A stretch of DNA of 48,693 bases, taken from Eubacterium ramulus ATCC 29099. Its GTDB lineage: Bacteria > Bacillota > Clostridia > Lachnospirales > Lachnospiraceae. This document shows, piece by piece, positions 8,461 through 18,129 of the stretch. The DNA is taken from the NCBI RefSeq assembly GCF_000469345.1, contig NZ_KI271159.1, positions 1-48,693 on the forward strand, given 5' to 3'. A program made the translations under genes and the position numbers. Every line of letters starts with the position of its first letter. The stretch's first letter is position 1. Under the pieces are notes generated by a model. It was not told where the DNA came from and did no database searches. It saw only the letters and a program-made list of their open reading frames with translations.

Positions 8461-9747
8461 TCAACTATTTTTTCTGTATTTTCGGTCGTACAAGGATCGT
8501 TTTTCCTCCGGCTCAAATGTGACTGGAAACTCCCAGACTTTTCCGGAGCTTTCAAACAGTTCACCAAATCCGTCATCCTCCAGGTGCAATACAACCTTGC
8601 GTCCATTTTCAGCCACTGCCCGGATTCGAAAACGCAATGTTTTTTCCGGCCGGTCCGGCAGATCCGTTAACGGAAATACACGGGTCTGTGCATGGATCTG
8701 TCCGATTTCACCGATTGTCACAGACAGTTCCGGTGTTCCATCATACAGCAACACATATTCCGGCATCGACGCAAACCAGTTTTTCCCGGCTTCCACCAGG
8801 CGGATTTCTATATTTTCTTCTCCGCACTGCACCTGCATCCGAATCTCTCCCTGCATTTTGTAATCGCAGTTATAGAAAAATCCCCAGAAAGAAGCATCTG
8901 TATATCGGTACCCTGCATAACAAGCCCCTTTTGTAAAGAGATTTTTGCCTAAAAATACTCGTTTGTTGCCGCCAAGCACCCGCAAGGATTCTTTCAGCCA
9001 ATCCCCGTCAAATCCATCTCCCACGAAATACACCGCAGAAATCATATGACTGGCAAATGCCTCCCGGATGATGTTAGCGAAAAATTCATCTTTCACACTT
9101 GCATCCTGATGCACATATGCCGGAACATTCCACATTTTTTTCTCTGCGGTCACTATCTGAATCTTCGCGCCATGCCTCCGGTGCAGCAGATAAAAGGTAA
9201 CGTGCTCTGATGAAAAGTCAAACAATGCCACATCATGCTGCCATAAAAGTGCTTCCTGATGATAGGTGTGTCCAAAAAAACTTTCTCCATGATCCATCAG
9301 AAAAAACTGTTCTCCGAAAAGTCCCAGCTCCTTGCACATCCACTGAAAAACTGTCACCACCTGTTTTGTAATCTCCGGAACTGTAATACATACACACAAC
9401 TCCTGTGCGTCAAAACGATACCTATCTTTTAATTGAATGAGCCGCTGGACAAACTGACGAAGCAGTCCCTGATAAAACTTCGATTCACTCTCTGTTTCAT
9501 CCAGTGCCCGCTGATACAGATGATCAAAAAAATCACCCTGAGGATTCTCCTTTCGCCGCAATGCTTCTTCCCCATAAAAAATATGTCCGGAATCTGCCAG
9601 ATACATGGCCACCGGAATGCCATACCGCTCTTTTGAAGCTCCGGTCATTATAGTTTCCGGTTCTTCCATTCCCCTGCCAAACAGGCTTACCATAGCCTGT
9701 TCATCGGTAAGATCAATTCCCATATATAATATTTTCTTCTGTTCCAC
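8461..9747 (-). CDS. Degenerate Hsp70/actin-fold protein (possibly DUF5716 family)
   Basis: 428 residues, soluble. The order of segments follows Hsp70: a phosphate-1-like strand MGIDLTDEQAMVSLF (9-23); YGEEALRRKENPQGDFF (58-74), like the region after Hsp70 phosphate 1; LCVCITVPEITKQVV (118-131) followed by ELGLFGEQFFLMDHGESFFGH, like the helix-strand ending in NEPTAAA; DVALFDFSSEHVTFYLL (172-188), where Hsp70 has DLGGGTFDVSLL; and ISAVYFVGDGFDGDWLKESL, like the adenosine loop. Residues from about 300 on are beta-rich, like a substrate domain. The glycine-rich phosphate-2 loop is lost, so ATP hydrolysis is doubtful. The DUF5716 label is from memory. It lies 7 bases after the 1031-residue gene. 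Confidence 0.8.
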   Translation of the reverse strand: MEQKKILYMGIDLTDEQAMVSLFGRGMEEPETIMTGASKERYGIPVAMYLADSGHIFYGEEALRRKENPQGDFFDHLYQRALDETESESKFYQGLLRQFVQRLIQLKDRYRFDAQELCVCITVPEITKQVVTVFQWMCKELGLFGEQFFLMDHGESFFGHTYHQEALLWQHDVALFDFSSEHVTFYLLHRRHGAKIQIVTAEKKMWNVPAYVHQDASVKDEFFANIIREAFASHMISAVYFVGDGFDGDWLKESLRVLGGNKRVFLGKNLFTKGACYAGYRYTDASFWGFFYNCDYKMQGEIRMQVQCGEENIEIRLVEAGKNWFASMPEYVLLYDGTPELSVTIGEIGQIHAQTRVFPLTDLPDRPEKTLRFRIRAVAENGRKVVLHLEDDGFGELFESSGKVWEFPVTFEPEEKRSLYDRKYRKNS

Positions 9748-9754
9748 CAGTCAT

Positions 9755-12700
9755 TTACTCCTCTATTGCCTGAAACAGTACATCTGTCAAATCTGTTAAT
9801 TCTGCATATTGATAAGCATCCTGTGTATTCCCTGCTGCCGACAGATGTACCAGTTTTCCGTACCTGGTATCTCTCCAGCGTTCCGTCTCTGATGCTGCAA
9901 GTGTTCCCTGTACTACACAGCTGCCATCTTTTGCCCGGATCACATACTGCTCCGGACAGGAACGGATTTCCCGACAGGTATAGCTGTAAATTCCCGGGAG
10001 TACTTCTTTCATATCCCCGGTTTTATCCGGCTGTCCCGGTTTCTTTCTGTAAATACGCAGATATTTTCCGGGAACCGCCACACAGGTCACCGTATCACAT
10101 CCAAAGAGCAGATACTTCCGCTGCAGTTTTTCCGGCAGCATTGCATAGAATGCAAAAGATTTCTGCTCTAATACAAAACCTTTCAGAATCCTTTCTGCAA
10201 TCTCCCACGCTTCCTTTGTCTGATTCTGACCACTGCATACACAAAATTTCAAAAACGCTGCTCTGCAAAATTTCTGCCAAACCGGTTCTTTTGTAAATAT
10301 CTGACACAGATGTACACTGACTGCCTGCGGCAGCGGTTCTTTTCCTATCATATACTGCCAGGAAAACCATGTCTCATATGCACGTAAAAGCAGTTCTTCC
10401 GTCTCACATTCTGCCAGATTCTGATAAACTGTTTCATGCTCCGGAAGAAAAGTTCCGGTAAACAGCATATACAACATAAGTTTTTCTTCATAAGGCTGCA
10501 CGTCCATTCCAAGATCTCTGGCCTTCCGAATCCGCTTTGCCATCACAGACAACGGTGCGGCAAACAGCTCCAGCTGTTCTTTTAAGGATTGACTGTCTGT
10601 TACCGGTTCTGAAGATAATTTCTGCTCCGGTTCCTCATCTTTCTGATAAATGTGTGTGCCGGACAGCATTTTTTTCAAATGGAACTGATCACGCGCCGTA
10701 TATAACCTTCCGCCGACACTCTCATACAGAACTACAAAAGGCTTTTTCTCCAGGTAAATATAAGTCCCCTGATCAAACACAGGCACCCGCTGGATATCTT
10801 TCTTTCCTGCCTGCAAAACATGAAGATTTGGCATCACATCGTTCATGACACGGATACGATAGCAACACTCCGCTTGTTTCTTCCAGCTGTCCCATTCCGC
10901 TTTTGTGCAGTGACGCCGCACTTCTTCATAGATCACTGCCAGATCTTCGTTCATTTCTCCTGCCATCAGTTCCTGTTTTGCAAAATTACGGATCAAAACC
11001 AGATAAGCATCCCAGCTTTTTCCAAGCCGATTCCTGTTTTTCACCATGTGTGCATACAGCATGGCTTTCCGTTTTACCGGAAGGGAGCTGTTTCTGGAAA
11101 AATAATGTAAAACCTCATTGGGCAGCATACCGTTTGCCTTGTTCCAGGAAAGAATGTATGCCTCATACAATCCGGCAATTTTCAGATGTTGTGCAATTCC
11201 TTTCTGAAACCATGAAAAATACACATCTCCATACTGGTTGCATTTAATCAAATATCCGCAGATGGTTCTTACCGCTTGCTCTTCCGGAGCCATCCGATAT
11301 CCCCGGCATAAAAGCTGGAAAAAAAGCGGTTCAAACTGCTTCTGACCGGGTGCCATTGCAAAAATGCGCTGTACAAGTCCACTTGTAAGCCGCCCCTGTT
11401 TCATCATCCATACAAGTACACGACGTTCAAAAATATCAAACTGCCGCAGCAGTTCCGGGTGATTACACAGAAGCTTTGCTGTCTCTTCATAAAATACCGG
11501 ACTGCTGCTTCCGGAAATCATATATTTACGTAGCCACTGATATTTCCGCTCCGGATTACGCACCAATGCTTCATCTGTCCGAAGCAAAATCCATATTAGC
11601 ACCGGATGATTGGGATATTTCAGATAAATCTCACGGATCCGCTTCGTCACATTCCGGATATAGGATGGCGTCTCTCCTATGGTTGTCAGATACAGATAAA
11701 ATGCACTCAGCGGCGTACGCTGGCTCGTGATCGTTCTTGCCATGTTACGTGAAAGCCGGTCTGCTTCTTCCTTTTCCCCACAAAGTAAGCGGACATAGAT
11801 TCGATACAGCAACGTCCACTCATTATCCGGATGAATGTGTTCAGCTTCTGTAAACAACAGTTCCATCTCCGTTTTCCATTCTGCTGCCGTTAATTTTTCC
11901 CGGCAGAACTCCAGATAATTCTGTTCCATCTGCGCACGTAGTCTTGTACTTTTCCACTCAGCAGATTTTTCCGGATGCTGTACAGGCAAAGTAACCTCAA
12001 TATGCACCGCCTCTGTCTGAAAGGCCGTTTTCAGTGTGATCTGGCCATAGTTTTTTCCTGCATGGAGCTTACCGGGAATAATCTGATAAGCAAGTTCCGC
12101 ATGTTTTCCGATAAAATCATACATTCCGATCTGATGTTTTTCTAATCGGATAAATGATGCATCACAGGAAGCTTCCAGATTAATGGCTCCCCACTCCTGT
12201 TTCTCAATATCCAGAAAATCGGTCTGTATCTTATGACTTGCCTTATAAATCCGCTCCGGTCGTGCAATACGGATACTGTTTCGTTTCTTTTTGCCGCATC
12301 CTACCAGAAACTCTTCCATCTCATGAGTTCCTCTGCCGTGCTGAGTCAGTCCACGATACAGCAGTTGCAGATAACCATTGTCATGCTGCAATACATTCAC
12401 AAAATAAGGGGACTTGAAAACAAGCAGTGCCTCCTCCCAGTTCAGCTTGCACAGATTTGTAAAATCATTTAACGTCTTAATTGTTCCGATAGAAGATGAC
12501 AGATAATGTCTGGTGATATCGGCCCTGAATGGCAGCAAATACTCCCCCACATTACTTGTGATCACAAAAACTCCCTGATCAGACATCCCCTCAAACATAG
12601 CATCCGCATGATACTGAAACCGAATCTGGATTTCGGTTCCGTGAAATTCCCTTGTCTCACATATCACATGGGGATTTTCGCAGGTTACTATTCCGCGCAC

Positions 12701-12850
12701 TTCCTGTGCACTGCTGCTGTGAAACAGAAACGTTCCCTCAAACACTTCGTTTTCAACCGCTGAAAATCTCAGATCCATATCTGGCAGCAGCAGACATGTT
12801 TCTTCATAATTAAATTTTTCCTGTATGATTTCCTGCAATTTTCTCTTCAT
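9755..12850 (-). CDS. Large beta / alpha-solenoid protein of unknown function (possibly DUF5717 family)
   Basis: 1031 residues, no signal peptide or membrane segment. Residues 1 to about 310 are beta-rich and look like two or three sandwich domains (VFEGTFLFHSSS, IRFQYHADAMFEG, YGQITLKTAF). Residues of about 310-850 are predominantly helical, with many W, Y and L positions, suggesting an alpha-solenoid. The last 130 return to beta strands (YLRIYRKKPG, YVIRAKDGSCVVQG). No Walker, nuclease or protease motif was found. It is the first gene of the operon with the Hsp70-like and TPR-like genes. The DUF5717 label is from memory and needs a profile search. It may act as a scaffold on which the other two proteins work; that is inference only. 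Confidence 0.8.
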   Translation of the reverse strand: MKRKLQEIIQEKFNYEETCLLLPDMDLRFSAVENEVFEGTFLFHSSSAQEVRGIVTCENPHVICETREFHGTEIQIRFQYHADAMFEGMSDQGVFVITSNVGEYLLPFRADITRHYLSSSIGTIKTLNDFTNLCKLNWEEALLVFKSPYFVNVLQHDNGYLQLLYRGLTQHGRGTHEMEEFLVGCGKKKRNSIRIARPERIYKASHKIQTDFLDIEKQEWGAINLEASCDASFIRLEKHQIGMYDFIGKHAELAYQIIPGKLHAGKNYGQITLKTAFQTEAVHIEVTLPVQHPEKSAEWKSTRLRAQMEQNYLEFCREKLTAAEWKTEMELLFTEAEHIHPDNEWTLLYRIYVRLLCGEKEEADRLSRNMARTITSQRTPLSAFYLYLTTIGETPSYIRNVTKRIREIYLKYPNHPVLIWILLRTDEALVRNPERKYQWLRKYMISGSSSPVFYEETAKLLCNHPELLRQFDIFERRVLVWMMKQGRLTSGLVQRIFAMAPGQKQFEPLFFQLLCRGYRMAPEEQAVRTICGYLIKCNQYGDVYFSWFQKGIAQHLKIAGLYEAYILSWNKANGMLPNEVLHYFSRNSSLPVKRKAMLYAHMVKNRNRLGKSWDAYLVLIRNFAKQELMAGEMNEDLAVIYEEVRRHCTKAEWDSWKKQAECCYRIRVMNDVMPNLHVLQAGKKDIQRVPVFDQGTYIYLEKKPFVVLYESVGGRLYTARDQFHLKKMLSGTHIYQKDEEPEQKLSSEPVTDSQSLKEQLELFAAPLSVMAKRIRKARDLGMDVQPYEEKLMLYMLFTGTFLPEHETVYQNLAECETEELLLRAYETWFSWQYMIGKEPLPQAVSVHLCQIFTKEPVWQKFCRAAFLKFCVCSGQNQTKEAWEIAERILKGFVLEQKSFAFYAMLPEKLQRKYLLFGCDTVTCVAVPGKYLRIYRKKPGQPDKTGDMKEVLPGIYSYTCREIRSCPEQYVIRAKDGSCVVQGTLAASETERWRDTRYGKLVHLSAAGNTQDAYQYAELTDLTDVLFQAIEE

Positions 12851-12908
12851 TTATATAACCTGCTTCCCGGGATTTTGTTTTTTTGTTTGCTTTTTTTCCC
12901 GTTTTCTC

Positions 12909-12948
12909 TATAATAGTAAAGTATAAATCATTTTGAATTTTCTTGCAA
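12909..12948. promoter_or_regulatory. Divergent promoters for the three-gene operon and the CLC gene
   Basis: Minus strand: -35 TTGCAA (12943-12948), 17-base spacer, -10 TATACT (12920-12925), reading into the gene at 12850. Plus strand: -10 TATAAT (12909-12914) with a weak TTGCTT-like -35 upstream, reading toward 13053. The -10 elements are 5 bases apart, so the two polymerases would compete. The rest of the 202-base gap carries a hairpin (12993-13013) in the plus-strand leader. Confidence 0.65.
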
Positions 12949-12992
12949 TGTCAGGAAAATAAGAAAATATGCTTTCTATAGTTAAGTAGTTA

Positions 12993-13013
12993 AGTGGACG
13001 TTCGCAGTCCGCT
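12993..13013. repeat. Diverged copy of the intergenic hairpin repeat
   Basis: AGTGGAC and GTCCGCT pair around the loop GTTCGCA. The unit matches 18 of 21 positions of the copy at 5584-5604, and one change turns an unpaired C/A of that copy into a C-G pair. It sits in the 5' leader of the CLC gene, 40 bases before the start. Confidence 0.5.
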
Positions 13014-13052
13014 GTACGACAGGAGTTTTTTCTATTACGGGGAGAAAAAGAT

Positions 13053-14315
13053 ATGTTTGAATCATATAAAAATGTACTAAAAAGAGGTGGTTCCCATCTG
13101 GTGACATCACTGCGGGCAATCATTTTTGCCGTTTTAACTGGGATTGTACTGGGATTTGTAGGTACAGCCTTTTACTATGGTATGCAGACCGTCACTGCCA
13201 TGCGGCTGGATCATCCGTGGCTGATCCTTTTTCTGCCGCTGGCCGGTGTTCTGATTGTCTGGCTCTACCATCTGCTGCACGATGAAAAAGATACCGGAAC
13301 GAATCTGGTATTATCAGCCATTCATTCCAATGAAAACATCCCCCTGCGCATGGCACCACTAATTTTCATCGCCACTCTGCTGACCCATCTCTTCGGTGGT
13401 TCTGCCGGACGCGAAGGCGCTGCCCTGCAGCTAGGAGGCAGCATTGGAAATTCACTTGGAAAACTATTTCATTTTGACGAAAAAGACCAACATATCATGA
13501 TCATGTGTGGGATGAGTGCTGCATTCTCCGCACTGTTTGGCACACCACTGGCAGCGGCGGTTTTTTCTATGGAAGTAGTCAGTGTCGGTATCATGCACTA
13601 TTCCGCACTGGTTCCCTGTGTGATCGCATCCCTGACGGCTCATGGCATCGCATCTGCCTGCGGTATTACACCGGAAATCTTCCCAATCGCATCCATCCCG
13701 GCTTTCACAGCAAAAAACGCCTTGATCATCGGGATTTTTGCTGTATTGTGTGCCTTGGTCAGCATCCTGTTCTGCACGACACTTCACAATGCGGAACGCT
13801 TGTACAAACGCTTTTTTAAAAATCCGTATGTACGTGCACTGGCAGGTGGTCTCATTGTAATTGGTCTGACCATGCTGGTGGGGAATCAGACATATAATGG
13901 AACCGGCATGAATATCATCACCGGATGTATGGAAGGAAAAACTGTCTTTCCACTGGCTTTCCTGTTAAAAATGGTTTTTACTGCGGCAACCCTGGGAGCC
14001 GGATATAAAGGCGGTGAAATCGTACCAACCCTTTTCATCGGCTCCACATTCGGAACTTTTTTTGCCTCCGCTTTCGGATGTTCTATCCCACTGTGTGCTG
14101 CCGTCGGCATGGGAGCCGTGTTCTGCGGAGTCACTAACAGTCCGATCACCTCTCTCATGATCTGTTTCGAACTGTTTGGTTTTGATGGAATGCCGTATTT
14201 TCTTATTGCCATTGCCTTAAGCTATATGCTTTCCGGATATTACGGACTGTACAGCAGTCAGAAGATCATCTATTCCAAATACAAAACAGAATATATCAAC
14301 CGGAAGACACATTAA
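13053..14315 (+). CDS. CLC-family anion transporter or channel
   Basis: Integral membrane protein of 420 residues, with about ten hydrophobic segments. Conserved CLC features: GGSAGREGAALQLGGSIG (115-132) with the gating glutamate Glu121, YKGGEIVPTLFIGSTFG, and GAVFCGVTNSPITS near the end. The usual GSGIPE chloride-selectivity loop is not recognisable; the segment is DTGTNLVLSAIHSNENIPL. The QxGGS after the gating glutamate is reminiscent of fluoride/proton CLC-F proteins, so the ion could be chloride or fluoride. No cytoplasmic CBS domains. The ATG has GGGGAG 10 bases upstream. Transcribed alone, divergent from the three-gene operon. Confidence 0.88.
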   Translation: MFESYKNVLKRGGSHLVTSLRAIIFAVLTGIVLGFVGTAFYYGMQTVTAMRLDHPWLILFLPLAGVLIVWLYHLLHDEKDTGTNLVLSAIHSNENIPLRMAPLIFIATLLTHLFGGSAGREGAALQLGGSIGNSLGKLFHFDEKDQHIMIMCGMSAAFSALFGTPLAAAVFSMEVVSVGIMHYSALVPCVIASLTAHGIASACGITPEIFPIASIPAFTAKNALIIGIFAVLCALVSILFCTTLHNAERLYKRFFKNPYVRALAGGLIVIGLTMLVGNQTYNGTGMNIITGCMEGKTVFPLAFLLKMVFTAATLGAGYKGGEIVPTLFIGSTFGTFFASAFGCSIPLCAAVGMGAVFCGVTNSPITSLMICFELFGFDGMPYFLIAIALSYMLSGYYGLYSSQKIIYSKYKTEYINRKTH

Positions 14316-14366
14316 TGACTCGTATCTAGCAGCAGGAATACCCAGGCATTCTTGAACTTTGGCTGT

Positions 14367-16424
14367 TTACAAATTCAGCAAGGAGAACTGCTCCCCGGCA
14401 TACTGTCGCAGACGAATGAGCAACCGTTTATGTTCTTCCTTCTCCAGATGTGGATCTTCTTTCATCAAAACAGATACTTCATAGGACGCCTTACTCAGCA
14501 CATCCGCATCCTGAAAGACATCTGCAAGCCGGAATTGATAATCCCCACTCTGACGGATTCCGAAAAAATCTCCGGGGCCGCGCAGTTTCAGATCTTCTCC
14601 TGCTATATAAAATCCGTCATTAGACTTATTTAAAATCTCCAGACGTTTGTTCTTTGTCTGTTCTTCTTTTCCCTGCATCAGAATGCAATAAGACTGTGCA
14701 TCGCCACGACCAACACGGCCACGCAGCTGATGCAGCTGTGCAAGTCCGAAACGTTCGGCGTTTTCAATCATCATAACTGTGGCATTCGGTACATCTACAC
14801 CGACTTCCACGACTGTCGTTGATACAAGAATCTGGATCTGATCAGTCTGAAATGCCTGCATCACAGCATTTTTCTCATCCGGTTTCATTTTTCCATGAAG
14901 TATACCAACCTGAATATCCGACGGAAAAATCTGCTGAAGCTGAAGTGCATAATCCAGAACATTTTCACCTTCTGCCAGTTCACTTTCTTCCACCAGTGGA
15001 CAGATGATGTACACCTGATGTCCTGCACGGATTTCTTTTTCCATAAATTTGTACGCCGTCTTACGGTACGTTGTATTTACCACACAATTTTTGATGGGCA
15101 GACGCTTCGCCGGCACTTCATCAATTACTGAAATATCCAGATCTCCGTATAATATGATAGCCAATGTTCTCGGAATTGGTGTTGCACTCATAACCAGGAT
15201 ATGCGGATGCGAACCTTTCAACGAAAAGGTTTCCCGCTGCTTTACGCCAAAACGATGCTGTTCATCGGTAATGACCAGCGCCAGATTACGATATTGTACC
15301 TTTTCCTGAATAAGTGCATGAGTTCCCACTACCAGAGCCGGCTGATCCGATTCCAGTATTGCATAGGCTGCCCGACGTTTTTTTACTCCCATGGATCCGG
15401 TCAGCAAAACTACCGGGATTTCGATGCCATTGGTTTCCAAAAAATGTGTCAGTTTTTCATAATGCTGCTGCGCCAGCACCTCCGTAGGTGCCATGAGTGC
15501 CGCCTGATAACCATTATGTGCCACTTCCAGCATTGCCAGGAAAGCCACAATTGTCTTACCAGACCCAACATCTCCCTGTACCAGCCGCTGCATAATGCAG
15601 GCTTCCCGCAGATCAGAACGAATCTGTGCCACTGCCCGCTTCTGTGCACTTGTCAGTTCATAAGGAAGATGATTCATCAAATCTTCCACAAAAGAATCTT
15701 CTGCAAAAGTAAATTCATTTTTTAGTTTCTGTGTATTCTCCTTTGACAACTGCATGCTGAGCAGGAAAAAGAAAAACTCATCAAACACAAAACGGTTTCT
15801 TGCAATGATACAGTTCTCCTCACTTTCCGGAAAATGCATATTTTTTAAAGCAAAATTATATTCACTCAAATGATTACGGACACGGATGTCCTCAGGCAGA
15901 TACTCCATCTCCAACGGAATCTCCGCCATGGCTGCATGCATTGTCTTTACGATCAGATTATTAGTAATACCCTTTGTCAGACTGTAATGAGGCTGCAACG
16001 TCTTTTGTAATGCCTCATATTGCCCCAGGCTAAAGATCTGTGGTTGTTCCATTACAAGCCGCCCCTCTTTCCGGCTTACTTTTCCATAAAAAACATACCA
16101 GCCTCCGGGGCGGATCAGGGAACGGATATAAGGACTGCGAAACCAGATCAGACGCAGTGCCTTCGTTTCTCCTTTTACATCCAGCAGTGCCACCTGCTGG
16201 CGGGAATGGGTATTTACGGTGGGAGACTTTTTCACGCAGATATAAAGGGCATTTTTTCTGTCTTCTAATAACTGTTCTACTTCACACAAGGCTGGATATT
16301 TTTCATAATCACGGGGAAAATATAGGAGTATATCACCGACGGTGTATACTCCTAACTGTTGAAATAACTGTTCTGTTTTTACCCCGATCCCTTTTATTTC
16401 ACGAATAGGGGAGTTTAAGTTCAT
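14367..16424 (-). CDS. recG: ATP-dependent DNA helicase RecG
   Basis: Remodels stalled replication forks and Holliday junctions. 685 residues, full length. It has an N-terminal OB-fold wedge domain (about 1-240), then helicase motifs: Q-like LTSAQKRA, Walker A GDVGSGKT (284-291), MAPTEVLAQQH, DEQHRFG (387-393), VMSATPIPRT, and in the second lobe TTVVEVGVDVPNATVM and HQLRGRVGRG. The C-terminus ends with the wedge-docking helices. AAGGAGACAG precedes the ATG. Its position after yloU-fakA matches the order in Bacillus, except that the serine dehydratase genes present there are missing here. Confidence 0.97.
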   Translation of the reverse strand: MNLNSPIREIKGIGVKTEQLFQQLGVYTVGDILLYFPRDYEKYPALCEVEQLLEDRKNALYICVKKSPTVNTHSRQQVALLDVKGETKALRLIWFRSPYIRSLIRPGGWYVFYGKVSRKEGRLVMEQPQIFSLGQYEALQKTLQPHYSLTKGITNNLIVKTMHAAMAEIPLEMEYLPEDIRVRNHLSEYNFALKNMHFPESEENCIIARNRFVFDEFFFFLLSMQLSKENTQKLKNEFTFAEDSFVEDLMNHLPYELTSAQKRAVAQIRSDLREACIMQRLVQGDVGSGKTIVAFLAMLEVAHNGYQAALMAPTEVLAQQHYEKLTHFLETNGIEIPVVLLTGSMGVKKRRAAYAILESDQPALVVGTHALIQEKVQYRNLALVITDEQHRFGVKQRETFSLKGSHPHILVMSATPIPRTLAIILYGDLDISVIDEVPAKRLPIKNCVVNTTYRKTAYKFMEKEIRAGHQVYIICPLVEESELAEGENVLDYALQLQQIFPSDIQVGILHGKMKPDEKNAVMQAFQTDQIQILVSTTVVEVGVDVPNATVMMIENAERFGLAQLHQLRGRVGRGDAQSYCILMQGKEEQTKNKRLEILNKSNDGFYIAGEDLKLRGPGDFFGIRQSGDYQFRLADVFQDADVLSKASYEVSVLMKEDPHLEKEEHKRLLIRLRQYAGEQFSLLNL

Positions 16425-16433
16425 ACTGTCTCC

Positions 16434-18116
16434 TTACTCTACAGAAATGACATAGTAATAAATCGGCTGACCGCCAAACTGTACTTCTACTTCACATTCC
16501 GGATAGGTTTCTTCAAAATATTTCTGTAATGCATTGACTGCTTCCGGAAGCACTTCTTCTCCATAATAAATACAGATAAAGGAAGATTCCTCATCAATCA
16601 TCTGCGCTACCATATCTTTTGTAACATCTTCACGATCTGCACCTACAGAAAGAATAGAGGAATCACCGATTCCCATGTAGTCGCCCTCTTTGATTTCCTT
16701 GTCGTCAATCACAGTATCACGCACTGCATAAGTAACCTGTCCGGTTTTTACTGCTGCAATCGCTTCCAGCATATTTTCCCGGTTCTCCTCAGGAGATTGC
16801 TCTGGAATAAAGTTGATCATGGCAGAAATACCCTGAGGAATCGTTTTGGTCGGAATAACAATGATATCTTTGTCCTCCAACAGCATTGCTGCCTGATTTG
16901 CTGCCAGAATAATATTTTTATTATTCGGGAAAATAAAGATATGATCTGCATTGACATGTTCGATCGCATTTAACATATCCTCGGTACTCGGATTCATAGT
17001 CTGTCCACCTTCGATCAGATAATCCACACCAAGTCCGTTAAATACTTCGTTGACTCCTTCTCCGATGGAAACAGCAATAAATCCCATATCCTTCTTCGGA
17101 CCTACAGCTGCTTTTGCTTTTCCTTCCGCTTCTTTTTCCTGTTCTTTTGCGAGTTTCTCTGCGTCTTTGATCAGTTTTTCCTGATGCTCTTCACGCATAT
17201 TGTCAATCTTAATGCGGCTTAAAGATCCAAAAGTCAGTGCTTTCTGTAATACCAGTCCCGGATCGTTGGTATGTACATGAGTTTTGACAATTTCCTCATC
17301 AGCTACCAGTACGATAGAATCACCCATAGACTGCAAGAACGCACGGTACTCGTCCTCTTGCGCTTCTGTCAGCGTTTTATTTAATACAATGATAAATTCC
17401 GTGCAGTAACCGAATTTAATCTCAGCCTCTGTCTGTGCAGAAATTTTTACAACACCGGAAGATGCAGGAGCAGCTTCAATTGTATAATCAATCTCTTTTC
17501 CAAGGAATGCATCCTGCGCACCTTTCAGAACTTCTACCAGTCCCTGTCCACCAGAATCCACTACACCGGCCTGTTTTAATACCGGAAGCATCTCCGGCGT
17601 CAATGCGAGTACACGCTCTGCTTCAGCAATGATAGCAGCAATATACTGCTCCATGTTATAGCTGTCGTCACAGGAAAGTTCCAGTGCCTTCTCAGCAGCG
17701 CCTTTGGCAACCGTAAGAATTGTTCCTTCCTTTGGTTTCATAACTGCCTTGTATGCAGTTTCACATGCTTTTTGGAAAGACTCACAAAGAACAATCTTAT
17801 CAATCTGATCATAATGCTTGATCGTCTTTGTAAACCCACGGAGCAGCTGGGAAAGAATAACACCTGAGTTTCCTCTTGCCCCGCGCAGTGATCCGGAAGA
17901 AATTGCTTTTGCAAGATCTTTCATCACCGGTTTCTCCACAGCAGCAACTTCTTTTGCTGCAGAAATAATTGTCATACTCATGTTTGTACCAGTATCACCA
18001 TCCGGAACCGGAAACACGTTCAGCTCGTTGATCCACTCTTTCTTTGCTTCCAGATTCTTCGCTCCCGCTAAAAACATTTTTGACAGAAGTGCTGCATCTA
18101 TTGTCTGTATATCCAC
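16434..18116 (-). CDS. fakA: Fatty acid kinase catalytic subunit, DAK2 domain (YloV type)
   Basis: Phosphorylates exogenous fatty acids carried on a FakB protein, feeding phospholipid synthesis. I place the start at the GTG at 18116, because AAGGAGG lies 8 bases upstream and the resulting N-terminus matches the family; an in-frame ATG at 18149 has no such site and lies inside the preceding gene. This gives 560 residues. An N-terminal DhaL-like kinase domain carries NELNVFPVPDGDTGTNM (30-46) and GSLRGARGNSGVILSQLLRG; the middle domain contains GYCTEFIIVL and DPG; the C-terminal domain is EDD-like. A charged KDAEKLAKEQEKEAEG linker precedes the C-terminal domain. It starts 13 bases after the yloU stop, and recG follows after 9 bases. 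Confidence 0.93.
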   Translation of the reverse strand: MDIQTIDAALLSKMFLAGAKNLEAKKEWINELNVFPVPDGDTGTNMSMTIISAAKEVAAVEKPVMKDLAKAISSGSLRGARGNSGVILSQLLRGFTKTIKHYDQIDKIVLCESFQKACETAYKAVMKPKEGTILTVAKGAAEKALELSCDDSYNMEQYIAAIIAEAERVLALTPEMLPVLKQAGVVDSGGQGLVEVLKGAQDAFLGKEIDYTIEAAPASSGVVKISAQTEAEIKFGYCTEFIIVLNKTLTEAQEDEYRAFLQSMGDSIVLVADEEIVKTHVHTNDPGLVLQKALTFGSLSRIKIDNMREEHQEKLIKDAEKLAKEQEKEAEGKAKAAVGPKKDMGFIAVSIGEGVNEVFNGLGVDYLIEGGQTMNPSTEDMLNAIEHVNADHIFIFPNNKNIILAANQAAMLLEDKDIIVIPTKTIPQGISAMINFIPEQSPEENRENMLEAIAAVKTGQVTYAVRDTVIDDKEIKEGDYMGIGDSSILSVGADREDVTKDMVAQMIDEESSFICIYYGEEVLPEAVNALQKYFEETYPECEVEVQFGGQPIYYYVISVE

Positions 18117-18129
18117 ACTCAATTCCTCC

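Noticed and set aside
12860-13052. Fluoride riboswitch upstream of the CLC gene
   Set aside because: No conserved GGnGAUGG-type aptamer elements were found; only the repeat hairpin and promoters are visible.
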